Shown here: one piece after another, positions 1 through 11,198 of the stretch | Layout of the letters: every line of letters begins with the position of its first letter | Numbering within the stretch: the stretch's first letter is position 1 | Source of the DNA: Chloroflexota bacterium | GTDB lineage: Bacteria; Chloroflexota; Anaerolineae; Anaerolineales; Villigracilaceae | Direction: 5' to 3' | DNA length: 64,000 nt | Assembly (NCBI GenBank): GCA_016213105.1 | Contig: JACRBN010000001.1 | Coordinates: forward strand, 217,692-281,691 | Notes under the pieces: generated by a model | The model's database searches: none | What the model was told of the DNA's origin: nothing | Seen by the model: the letters and a program-made list of their open reading frames with translations, nothing else | Program-made: the position numbers and the translations under genes

Positions 1-86
1 GCCTTGACCTGTCCCCACTCATAGGTTTGGAGGAAATGCGGGTTGGGAAGTTGGGAGATGAGAACGTTCCAGGGAGAGGAGGTCAT
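1..86 (-). CDS. FemAB-like peptidoglycan aminoacyltransferase, N-terminal fragment
   Basis: The minus strand from an ATG at 86 reads 28 codons off the window edge. The peptide contains WNVLISQLPNPHFLQTYEWG, which resembles the N-terminus of FemAB/FemX lipid II aminoacyltransferases (the 'hfLQs.eWG..K' start). Only the first residues are visible, so the family call rests on this motif. A TACAAT hexamer lies about 10 bases before the ATG and no Shine-Dalgarno is visible, which suggests a leaderless or nearly leaderless message. Confidence 0.55.
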   Translation of the reverse strand, partial: MTSSPWNVLISQLPNPHFLQTYEWGQVK

Positions 87-153
87 AGATGCTGAATTGT
101 AGCTGAAGAACAAAAAATACGCCGCCGATTTCCCCACATTGCGCGGCGGGAAT

Positions 154-567
154 CTACGGCGCCCGCACAGGGATGACCTCGGGCAGGCGCTCCAACTGCT
201 CACGGTCGAGCGTTACCAGTTCCGTGCCAAAGCGCAACGCCACCGCCGCGTAAACCGCGTCACTGCCGCGCAGGCGGCTGGTCGCGGCAATTTCGACGGC
301 GAGGTGGGCGAGGATTTCATCGACATCCACGAAGGTGATGTTGGAAAATAACCTCAATTCCCTTACCAGGTTGAGTGCAAGATCGGTGTTGTTTTGCCTG
401 CGGGCAATGGCCGCGGATATTTCCGGCAACACCAACACTGGCACGATAATGGGAATGCCTTTTCGTTTGGTGGCATTGATGAATTCCAGGCTTTCATCGC
501 TGCCCGATTCAGTGGGACTAAATGCGTTGACAAAGACACTGGCATCGATCGTGATGGGAGAAGTCAT
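154..567 (-). CDS. vapC: VapC-type PIN-domain ribonuclease toxin
   Basis: A 137-residue PIN domain, the usual VapC length. Acidic metal-binding residues are at D8 (ITIDASVFV), an E in VLPEISAA, D in RGSDAVYAA and D in LVTLDREQ, the order expected of PIN nucleases. PIN toxins cleave RNA, often tRNA or rRNA, and are inhibited by the cognate antitoxin. Its start overlaps the end of the upstream antitoxin gene by 4 bases (ATGA type), which implies translational coupling. The RNA target cannot be told from sequence. Confidence 0.88.
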   Translation of the reverse strand: MTSPITIDASVFVNAFSPTESGSDESLEFINATKRKGIPIIVPVLVLPEISAAIARRQNNTDLALNLVRELRLFSNITFVDVDEILAHLAVEIAATSRLRGSDAVYAAVALRFGTELVTLDREQLERLPEVIPVRAP

Positions 568-842
568 CGGCGCATCTCCGAAAGGATTTCCACGGCGCTC
601 TTTTCGCTTTGCCAGCCCTTACCCAACTCCTCACGAATTTTCAGCAAGCGTTCCCACGCCTCATCATCGGATGATTTCTCGGGAACCTCCGCGTCCAGCG
701 GAATGATGAGCGCCGCAGGCTTGCCGCGCTGGGTGATGACGTAGCGCGCGCGCTGTTCCTGCACTGCGCGGACCACTTCCGAGGCGCGCGCCTTCAACTC
801 GCGGATGCCGATCTCTTCGGTCTTGGGGGGCTTCTTTTTCAT
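564..842 (-). CDS. vapB: Phd/YefM-type antitoxin of the vapBC pair
   Basis: A 92-residue protein with a Phd/YefM-like core: IGIRELKARASEVVRAVQE followed by YVITQRGKPAALIIP. The N-terminus binds operator DNA in this family, and the C-terminus (after about residue 55, rich in D/E/K) would wrap the toxin. An AGGTGA ribosome site precedes the ATG at 842. It is the first gene of a two-gene operon with the PIN toxin and probably autorepresses it. Confidence 0.87.
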   Translation of the reverse strand: MKKKPPKTEEIGIRELKARASEVVRAVQEQRARYVITQRGKPAALIIPLDAEVPEKSSDDEAWERLLKIREELGKGWQSEKSAVEILSEMRR

Positions 843-915
843 GTGGTCACCTGTGTGACTACATGATACTGTACCGTCGGGCCAGCGTCAAGCACATCTG
901 TGGGGCGGACAGGAA

Positions 916-1077
916 TCAAGATCCGCCCGTGGGCCATAACAACAGCAACACACAGGTTCCCACACAGCAGATGAGAAACAGCACCGACAGGCAGCCCATT
1001 CCCACCTTGAAGAACAGGTTGTTCGCAATTTTCCTCTGCCTGTATTCCGACACGAAAAAATTAAAGATATCCTGCAT
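916..1077 (-). CDS. Small single-pass membrane protein
   Basis: A 53-residue frame starting MQDIFNFFVSEY. An ATG at 1077 sits 3 bases after GGAGGAG. A longer start at 1158 is open but adds a poorly structured extension. The C-terminal half is a hydrophobic helix (GCLSVLFLICCVGTCVLLLLW). No family recognised. It lies between the vapBC operon and the gyrA-tail fragment. The gene is plausible rather than certain. Confidence 0.42.
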   Translation of the reverse strand: MQDIFNFFVSEYRQRKIANNLFFKVGMGCLSVLFLICCVGTCVLLLLWPTGGS

Positions 1078-1185
1078 GGTCTCCTCCATGGCCTGCCAAC
1101 CAGTTCGACTCTCTACATCGACGGAGCGGCAGTTGAACTGTCGCCCGAATCGAATCATAATCCCAACGCATTGGCGCGCCAGGCC

Positions 1186-1293
1186 TTATTTCTTTTTCGC
1201 TATTGTCCTCGCCTTTGCAGCAGGCTTCGCCGCAGGTTTCTTCTTCGGCCCTTCAGGCCTCTTCGAGACATATTTGTCCACCATCCAACCACA
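1186..1293 (-). pseudogene. Duplicated 3' end of gyrA (remnant)
   Basis: In the minus strand this stretch reads [18 protein letters not shown], then an Ala/Lys tail and a TAA at 1186-1188. That is nearly the same as the end of the intact gyrA at 1857-1990 ([18 protein letters not shown]). There is no start codon or gyrase body, so it is a remnant. It sits beyond the hicBA pair, about 560 bp downstream of the intact tail. The arrangement suggests an insertion or recombination that duplicated the gyrA end around hicBA. Confidence 0.82.
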
Positions 1294-1341
1294 GATGATG
1301 GCGTCTTTTCAGAATTGGTCATGCAGTCGGAAAGAATCGAA

Positions 1342-1371
1342 CATCCCACAATCTGGATCGATTGTGGGATG
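1342..1371 (-). terminator. Hairpin downstream of hicA
   Basis: A perfect 12-bp inverted repeat (CATCCCACAATC / GATTGTGGGATG, 6-base loop) lies 20 bases past the hicA stop. The following minus-strand bases are only moderately T-rich (TTCGATTCTTTCC), so it may be a weak terminator or just a palindromic repeat. Confidence 0.45.
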
Positions 1372-1390
1372 CCTTCACAAACAATTATCA

Positions 1391-1603
1391 TTACAAATCC
1401 TCAGGTTTCAGGCCAGTCACTTTTGAAACTCTTGCCAGCATTTTCGGGCCAATCTCTTCATTATCGTGAAATGCAAAGACTACATCCGGCCAACCTGTGC
1501 GTTCCAGGATTTTGTGCGAGCCTGTTTGTCTTTTGACACGCCAGCCAATTTTCTCCAGCGCAGCCAGCAAGCGTTTGGCCCGGACGGCCTTCCAATCGCT
1601 CAT
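1391..1603 (-). CDS. hicA: HicA-type mRNA interferase toxin
   Basis: A 70-residue protein with the YcfA/HicA fold signature: an alpha helix, then GWRVKRQTGSHKIL with the catalytic histidine, then a short beta sheet. HicA binds double-stranded RNA and cleaves mRNA during stress. It overlaps the upstream hicB by 4 bases. The order hicB then hicA is one of the two known arrangements. Length matches the family. Confidence 0.87.
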   Translation of the reverse strand: MSDWKAVRAKRLLAALEKIGWRVKRQTGSHKILERTGWPDVVFAFHDNEEIGPKMLARVSKVTGLKPEDL

Positions 1604-1803
1604 GCCGCAGCAAAGGAAAACATCAGGGCAGGAGCGCTTTCGCCGTGATCCAGGCGGTCTGCAATCACGCGCAAAGCCAGCGCCTGGGCGTGCGCGACAG
1701 CATCGTCGGGATCCTTGCCATAAGTCAACACGCCTGGCAACTCCCTGACTTCCGCCAGCCAGCGGCCATCCTCTTCCTGTTCGTATTCAACGGTAAATTT
1801 CAT
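1600..1803 (-). CDS. hicB: HicB-type antitoxin
   Basis: A 67-residue HicB-like fold: MKFTVEYEQEEDGRWLAEVRELPGV followed by the DPDDAVAHAQALALRVIADRL helix. This is the short form lacking a clear C-terminal DNA-binding domain, so repression of the operon may depend on another protein or be weak. GGAGAAAGG lies upstream of the ATG at 1803. It is co-transcribed with hicA and lies just downstream of gyrA. Confidence 0.87.
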   Translation of the reverse strand: MKFTVEYEQEEDGRWLAEVRELPGVLTYGKDPDDAVAHAQALALRVIADRLDHGESAPALMFSFAAA

Positions 1804-1856
1804 TCTGCCTGCCTTTCTCCAAATTCATTATACCGCTTGTAAATTGCGCTTGCGCG

Positions 1857-4397
1857 TCACTTCTTTTTTGCCGCAGGCTTGGCCTTCCCTGCCGCTTTCT
1901 TTGCTTCAGGCTTTTTCGCCGCCGCAGGTTTCTTTTTCGGCTCTTCAGGCCTCTTCGAGACGTACTTGTCCACCATCCAGCCGAGGGTGACAGAGGTCAC
2001 GGCGTCGCCAGCCTTGATCTCGACCAGCGCGTCGCCGCGGGTGGCGGCGCGTTTGCGGAGTTGGGCCTCGTCCAGCCGCGCGGATTTGGCAGCGGCCTTG
2101 AGCAGGTGGATCGTGGCGATCCAGTTGCCCTTGCCCATGACCATGCCCGCCAGCTTGACGCCGTGCGGCAGATCCCAGGCAATAACACCCTTGCCGTAGC
2201 GTCCCTGCGAGGGAAAGTCCTTGGCGTCCACGCGCTTGGCCTTGCCATCGGTGCCGATGAAGAATATCTCGCCCTGCGAAGGGATCACCTCCGCGCCGAT
2301 GACTTCCTGGCCCACGTCCAGTTTGATGCCGTTGACGCCCGCCGCCACCAATCCCATCGGGCGGACTTCCTCCTCCTTGAAGCGGATGCCCATGCCCGAG
2401 GAGGTGCCGAGCAGAATATCCTTTTTGCCGTCGGTCAGCGCGACCCAGCCGAGCGCATCGCCATCGTTGACGCGCGCCAGGGCGAAGGTCTGCGCTGAGG
2501 CGCCAGGCAGTTCGCTGATGGCGCTCTTCTTGACCATGCCGCCGCGCGTGACGGTCAGCACGCAGGTCTCTTCGGGGAAGTCGCCGCGTTTGGCGGGCAG
2601 GGAGAAGACCGCAGCCAGTTCGTCGCTCTCCCTGAGCGGGGAGACTTTGTAGTACGGCGCGCCATCTGTCAGCTTCTCGGCCTCGGGGATGCTGTGGACT
2701 CCGACCGCAGCGGCGGATCCGCTCGTCGAAACGAGGAACAACACATCGGTCGTGTTGACGCGCACCAGCCACTTCGGGGCCTCGGTGCCGCTCGGGCGCG
2801 GAGCCTTGTCGTCGTGGGAGCGGGCCATCATTCCATCCGCTGTGATGCCCACCCACACGGTCTGGTCGGGCATCAGGTCGGAAGCGGTCAACAGCTTGGC
2901 GGCCTTGCCCGCTTTGACGCTCACGATCTGTGTGCGGCGGCGGTCGCCATAGGCAGCCTTCACGCGCAGCAATTCCTCGGAGACGACGCCGCGCATCTTC
3001 TTCGGCGATTTCAGCAGTTCGGTCAGTTGCTTGATGAGCGCGCTGATTTCCTTGTACTCGGTTTCGATCTTCTTGCGCTCGAGGGCGGCCAGGCGGCGCA
3101 ATTGCATGTCGAGGATGGCTGTGGCCTGGAGGTCGCTCAGCTTGTAACGCTTCATCAACCGCGTGCGGGCGGTCTCCACGTCGGGCGCAGAGCGGATGAG
3201 TTCGATGATCTCGTCCAGATTCTTGAGGGCGATCATGTAGCCTTCGAGGATGTGGGCGCGGGCCTTGGCTTTTTCCAGGTCGAACTCGGCGCGGCGCTTG
3301 ACCACCGTCAGCCTGTGCTCGATGTAGACGCGCAGGGCCTGCTTGAGGGTCAGGGTGCGCGGCTCGCCGTCGACGAGGGCCAGCAGGTTGATGCTGAAAG
3401 TGGATTGCATCGGCGTGCGCTTGTAGAGCGCGGCCAGCACCTTTTCAGGCTCGACGTTCTTGGTCAATTCGATGACGATGCGCATGCCCTGGCGGTCGGA
3501 CTCGTCGCGCAGGTCGGACAGGCCTTCGATCTGGCCGTCACGCACCAGCTCGGCGATGCGTTCGATCAGGCTGGATTTGTTGACCTGGTACGGCAGCTCG
3601 GTGACGATGATGCGGCTCTTGCCGCGTTCCATCTCCTCGATGTGCGCCTTGGCCTGGATGGTGACGCGACCGCGGCCCTTGCCGTAGGCTTCCTCGATGG
3701 CTTCCTCGCCCTTCTGCTCGACGATGATGCCGCCCGTCGGGAAGTCGGGGCCCTGGACGAATTCCATCAATTGCTCGACGTCAATGTCGTCGAGCTTTTC
3801 ATATTTCTCCAGCATGTAGACCAGCGCATCCACGACCTCGCCCAGGTTGTGCGGCGGGATGGAGGTGGCCATGCCGACGGCGATACCCGTCGCGCCGTTG
3901 ACCAGCAGATTGGGGATGGCGGACGGCAGCACGGACGGCTCTTCGAGCGTGTCGTCGAAGTTGCCCGTGAAGTCGACGGTGTCCTTGTTGAGGTCGGCCA
4001 GGATCTCGATGGCGGGCAGGGTCAGACGGGCCTCGGTGTAACGCATCGCAGCGGGCGGATCGCCATCCACGGAGCCGAAGTTGCCTTGACCATCCACCAG
4101 CAGGGTGCGCAGGGAGAAATCCTGCGCCATGCGCGCCATGGCTTCATAGACGGACGCGTCGCCGTGCGGGTGATATTTGCCGAGCACTTCACCGACGATA
4201 CGGGCGGATTTTCTGAACGGGCTGTCGGCGCGGATGCCCATGTCGTACATCGCATACAGGATGCGGCGCTGGACGGGTTTGAGTCCGTCGCGGGCGTCGG
4301 GCAGGGCGCGCGAGACGATCACCGACATGGCGTAATCGAGATACGACTGCTGCATCTCATGATCGATGTCTATTTTACGAATTGCATGGTTTGCCAT
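1857..4397 (-). CDS. gyrA: DNA gyrase subunit A
   Basis: 846 residues, full length. The breakage-reunion domain begins near residue 8. The catalytic tyrosine is Y120 in [11 protein letters not shown]. The quinolone region reads [17 protein letters not shown]; the position equal to E. coli Ser83 is Ala81 and Asp87 is Glu85. The C-terminal beta-pinwheel runs from about residue 500 and holds a degenerate GyrA box (QGRYGKG instead of QRRGGKG). An Ala/Lys tail of about 30 residues ends the protein. AAGGA precedes the ATG. The partner gyrB is not in the window. ParC is the alternative, but the GyrA-box-like motif favours gyrase. Confidence 0.93.
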   Translation of the reverse strand: MANHAIRKIDIDHEMQQSYLDYAMSVIVSRALPDARDGLKPVQRRILYAMYDMGIRADSPFRKSARIVGEVLGKYHPHGDASVYEAMARMAQDFSLRTLLVDGQGNFGSVDGDPPAAMRYTEARLTLPAIEILADLNKDTVDFTGNFDDTLEEPSVLPSAIPNLLVNGATGIAVGMATSIPPHNLGEVVDALVYMLEKYEKLDDIDVEQLMEFVQGPDFPTGGIIVEQKGEEAIEEAYGKGRGRVTIQAKAHIEEMERGKSRIIVTELPYQVNKSSLIERIAELVRDGQIEGLSDLRDESDRQGMRIVIELTKNVEPEKVLAALYKRTPMQSTFSINLLALVDGEPRTLTLKQALRVYIEHRLTVVKRRAEFDLEKAKARAHILEGYMIALKNLDEIIELIRSAPDVETARTRLMKRYKLSDLQATAILDMQLRRLAALERKKIETEYKEISALIKQLTELLKSPKKMRGVVSEELLRVKAAYGDRRRTQIVSVKAGKAAKLLTASDLMPDQTVWVGITADGMMARSHDDKAPRPSGTEAPKWLVRVNTTDVLFLVSTSGSAAAVGVHSIPEAEKLTDGAPYYKVSPLRESDELAAVFSLPAKRGDFPEETCVLTVTRGGMVKKSAISELPGASAQTFALARVNDGDALGWVALTDGKKDILLGTSSGMGIRFKEEEVRPMGLVAAGVNGIKLDVGQEVIGAEVIPSQGEIFFIGTDGKAKRVDAKDFPSQGRYGKGVIAWDLPHGVKLAGMVMGKGNWIATIHLLKAAAKSARLDEAQLRKRAATRGDALVEIKAGDAVTSVTLGWMVDKYVSKRPEEPKKKPAAAKKPEAKKAAGKAKPAAKKK

Positions 4398-4551
4398 AAA
4401 AATCCTTTACCGCCACGAAAAACGGAGACCTCGAAAAATCAAAAGCTCTGTGGGCTGGCGGTGAAATATATGTTCTAAGTTTCGGGACAATCTTACGGGG
4501 AAAAAAGCAGGGCGTCAAGTGCGAAGATGGGGTCATCGGTCAAAGCGGAGA

Positions 4552-4580
4552 TTGTATTCGTTTGCCATTTTCGTTACAAT
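4552..4580 (+). promoter_or_regulatory. Sigma-70-like promoter for the 4709 gene
   Basis: TTGTAT (4552-4557) and TACAAT (4575-4580) are separated by 17 bases. The predicted message would have a leader of about 120 nt that includes a copy of the GATTGCTTCG repeat. Confidence 0.5.
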
Positions 4581-4654
4581 TCTTCTGAAATCACACACTG
4601 CGCTGCGGGCCGCTGGATGCGGCGAGGCAATGGATCGGAGCCATCATTTGTCAG

Positions 4655-4692
4655 AAGATTGCTTCGGGGCTGCCCCCCCTCGCAACGACACA
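4655..4692. repeat. GATTGCTTCG...CTCGCAA(T/C)GAC palindromic repeat, copy 1
   Basis: Reads AGATTGCTTCGGGG, a short C-rich centre, then CTCGCAACGACA. The same ends occur near 14965, 41480 and 50120. It lies in the leader of the next gene. I see no coding potential in the surrounding 4398-4708 gap apart from the promoter noted. Confidence 0.7.
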
Positions 4693-4708
4693 TCATTAGA
4701 GGTGAAAC

Positions 4709-5131
4709 ATGAAGTTCGAAACAACCAAAGGGGTTTGGGGGGCACGCCTGGTCACATGGACACTGGTAAGCGTGCTTTCGTGTGGCATCATCTTCACAGC
4801 TTCGTTCATGCTCGGGCCAATGCTGTTCTCCAGCGGCGCCATCAGCCGACAGGTTGCGGTGGCGGTATTCTGCCCCGGCGCAATCTCGACCACCGAGCAG
4901 CAGGGCGCCTCCGTGCCGACCACGAGCAATCCATCAGGCGGATACGGTCACACCGTGGAGATCACCTGCACGATGAAGGACGGCAGCACGCAGATCATCC
5001 GCAACGAACAGTTTGCGCTGGCCTCCATCGGCGGGATGTTCGGCGGCGGCGCACTGTGCGGGCTGGGACTGTCCCTGCCGCTGTTCCTGGTTCCGTTCTT
5101 TGTGTTCAGGAAAAGACCCGTCAGCACGTAA
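4709..5131 (+). CDS. Membrane protein with two transmembrane segments, unknown
   Basis: 140 residues. A hydrophobic segment at about 13-35 (VTWTLVSVLSCGIIFTASFML) and another at about 108-132 (GGALCGLGLSLPLFLVPFFVF) flank an extracytoplasmic region with a DGSTQIIRNEQFAL stretch. AGAGGTG precedes the ATG at 4709. No family recognised. It stands alone, convergent with the methyltransferase-like gene on the other strand. Confidence 0.7.
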   Translation: MKFETTKGVWGARLVTWTLVSVLSCGIIFTASFMLGPMLFSSGAISRQVAVAVFCPGAISTTEQQGASVPTTSNPSGGYGHTVEITCTMKDGSTQIIRNEQFALASIGGMFGGGALCGLGLSLPLFLVPFFVFRKRPVST

Positions 5132-5141
5132 TCCTTCGCGG

Positions 5142-6020
5142 TCACAGGCGCCAGATTAGCCAGCCTTTCGACAGCCACTTTTTGTGCAGATCGATCTTAT
5201 ATCCCCGCGCGGCAAGTCCCTCGGCGGCGGCGCTGAACCATTGCCGCAGGCCGTACACCTTTGCGCCGACGGCCTCCGCTGCGGCGCGTTTCCAGGCCTC
5301 GAAGAAATCGTGGATCGGTTCGCCTGCCACCACGTGATGGATGTAGTTTTTGGGCAGGATGGTCTGGAATTCCTCCACGTCGAAGCCGAGGCGAAAATTG
5401 GTGCTGAAGACCAGCGCTTCGAAATCCCAGCCTTGGATTCCAGAAGCTTGCTTCTGGGAACTCGACGGCATCCCGCTGTGCGGCACATAGCCGTCGGACT
5501 CCAGAACCCGCCGTACCACATTGGCCGACCACAACTGACCGAAAGGCGTGGAGGTACCTTCGATCATCAGCCCGCCCGGCAGAACGCGCTGCGCGAGAAT
5601 CTCGTAGGCGGGAGCAAAATCCTTTTCCTCGTACTGGCGAAACACATTGAAGGCGCGGATCAGGCGCACGTGCTCCCCAGTCCGCAGCGGCAGGTTAAAT
5701 CCGCCCAGGCGGAAAAAGGTTTTGTCGTCGGCGAAGGGCAGCGCTGCCTCGACGCGTTCCTTGTCGATCTCCACGCCGAGAATCTTCAGGTTGGGATTCA
5801 CTCTGCGAAAACGGGAGGCGCTTTCGAGCGTGGTGCGGGCATCGAACCCATAGCCTAGGTCCACGAACAGGGAATCGCGAAACAGGCCATCGGTCCGCGT
5901 GAGAAGCGATGGTTCGTAAAGCAGGGCAAAGTTATCGACGCGGCGCAGTCGATTCGAAGCGGTCTTGCCACGGGTGGGAAGTCCCACTGGTTTTTTGTGG
6001 GAGGTAAGCGGGTGTGCCAT
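5142..6020 (-). CDS. SAM-dependent methyltransferase-like protein
   Basis: 292 residues from the ATG at 6020. Motif I is SLFVDLGYGFDARTTLE and the acidic loop is LKILGVEIDKERVEAA, the Rossmann-fold SAM pocket of class I methyltransferases. The C-terminal half (DFFEAWKRAAAE...) is not specific. The substrate is unknown. A longer frame to 6182 is open but would read through the rpoC terminator, so I chose 6020. TATAAT lies 8 bases before this ATG. A palindrome at 5438-5460 is translated in frame. Confidence 0.72.
   Translation of the reverse strand: MAHPLTSHKKPVGLPTRGKTASNRLRRVDNFALLYEPSLLTRTDGLFRDSLFVDLGYGFDARTTLESASRFRRVNPNLKILGVEIDKERVEAALPFADDKTFFRLGGFNLPLRTGEHVRLIRAFNVFRQYEEKDFAPAYEILAQRVLPGGLMIEGTSTPFGQLWSANVVRRVLESDGYVPHSGMPSSSQKQASGIQGWDFEALVFSTNFRLGFDVEEFQTILPKNYIHHVVAGEPIHDFFEAWKRAAAEAVGAKVYGLRQWFSAAAEGLAARGYKIDLHKKWLSKGWLIWRL
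5438..5460. repeat. In-frame palindrome TTCCAGAAGC...GCTTCTGGGAA
   Basis: A near-perfect inverted repeat inside the methyltransferase-like gene, translated as part of SSSQKQASGIQ. The same CCAGAAG/CTTCTGG core recurs in intergenic repeats at 43848-43909 and 46832-46895, so this looks like a repeat copy that landed in a coding region without breaking the frame. Confidence 0.65.
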
Positions 6021-6027
6021 CGGTCGA

Positions 6028-6033
6028 ATTATA
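6028..6033 (-). promoter_or_regulatory. -10 box for a leaderless methyltransferase message
   Basis: TATAAT on the minus strand ends 7 bases before the ATG at 6020, so the predicted transcription start falls at or next to the start codon. No good -35 is visible. Confidence 0.45.
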
Positions 6034-6072
6034 CGAGCATTACGCCGCCACGGACGGCGGTTGGGGTTGCTT

Positions 6073-6102
6073 AAAAGAAGAGACGCCATTTCTGGCGTCT
6101 CT
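6073..6102 (-). terminator. Rho-independent terminator of rpoC
   Basis: A perfect 10-bp stem (AGAGACGCCA / TGGCGTCTCT, 4-base loop) on the minus strand followed by TCTTTT, 22 bases past the rpoC stop. Confidence 0.88.
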
Positions 6103-6123
6103 TTGTTTCGATGGGAGTACAGG

Positions 6124-10371
<4,248 letters not shown>

Positions 10372-10456
10372 TGGTCCTCTCCTTCACACCAGAAATAGTG
10401 TTTACCGAGCCGTCTCCGCATGGCGTTGGCTGTGCGCATACAAGAGACAAACAAAC

Positions 10457-10490
10457 GCAAGCGCTTCGAGAGTTTTTCTCAAGCGCTTGC
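10457..10490 (-). promoter_or_regulatory. Hairpin in the rpoC leader
   Basis: GCAAGCGCTT ... AAGCGCTTGC form a strong stem in the rpoC 5' leader, with an inner GAGA/TCTC extension. On the minus strand it is followed by GTTTGTTTGT. It may be an attenuator or RNA-stability element; it is about 85 nt before the start codon. Confidence 0.5.
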
Positions 10491-10525
10491 TGCGTTAAGC
10501 TCGACTGTCATTTTCCAACCCCTAG

Positions 10526-10553
10526 ATTATACGCCGAATTAGATGAAAGTCAA
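10526..10553 (-). promoter_or_regulatory. Strong sigma-70 promoter of rpoC
   Basis: Minus strand TTGACT (10548-10553) and TATAAT (10526-10531) with a 16-base spacer. This gives rpoC an independent transcript with a leader of about 150 nt. Confidence 0.75.
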
Positions 10554-10580
10554 GCGATTTCTTATTGATTTCCGCTCCCG

Positions 10581-11198
10581 TCACGGGCGCGGGGCGCGAT
10601 TGCGATACAGGCGCTCATTGGGCACCGCGCGCATCCTGTCGACATCCAGGCCCATGTCGAGGAAGTCGGCAATGGATTGGCAGAGCGCATCCGGCTCGGA
10701 CAACATCCGATTGTAGCCGACATACAGCACCGACAGGTTGGGCTGGCGCGCCAGCCAGTACTTGGCAGCCGTCACGTGCTTCTGGAACTGCTCCTGCATC
10801 TCTGCATCGCTGACCGCGGATCCCTCCCCGCGGTTGGCAAGCATCTTCTTTTGCGAGGCCAGCACTTCCGCGATGGCCCGTTCCATGAAGATGACCTTGT
10901 ACTGGTGGCTCGGGGGCAGGTATTCCAGCAGGGCCGAGATGATCTTGACCACCTTCCCCTGCGCCCCACCCAGCCAGGCTGCCTGACCCTCGGGCAACTG
11001 CTTGACCACCTCGAACTCGTAGTAGCCGTTCGGGTTGTCATCGTCGGCGCTGCGGATGGCGTCGGTGACGATCTCCAGGCCGCCCTGTTCGAGCATTTTC
11101 ATCATCATCGAGGTGCCCGAACGCGGCAGGCCCGAGACGACCACAATCGGCTTGCGGAGCGGCGCAGCGGGACGCGAGAACAATTTCTTCAGCATCAC
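10581..11198 (-). CDS. Sulfotransferase-like P-loop protein
   Basis: 205 residues. The N-terminal VVVSGLPRSGTSMMMKML is the 5'-phosphosulfate (PAPS) loop of sulfotransferase-family proteins. The central VIFMERAIAEVLASQKKML resembles the 3'-phosphate-binding region. The protein is shorter than typical sulfotransferases, so activity and acceptor are unknown. It overlaps the upstream phosphodiesterase gene by 4 bases, so the two are probably co-translated. Confidence 0.75.
   Translation of the reverse strand: MMLKKLFSRPAAPLRKPIVVVSGLPRSGTSMMMKMLEQGGLEIVTDAIRSADDDNPNGYYEFEVVKQLPEGQAAWLGGAQGKVVKIISALLEYLPPSHQYKVIFMERAIAEVLASQKKMLANRGEGSAVSDAEMQEQFQKHVTAAKYWLARQPNLSVLYVGYNRMLSEPDALCQSIADFLDMGLDVDRMRAVPNERLYRNRAPRP

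Noticed and set aside
2694..4478. A 594-codon plus-strand frame opposite gyrA
   Set aside because: Antisense shadow of gyrA with the same low-complexity composition and no ribosome site.
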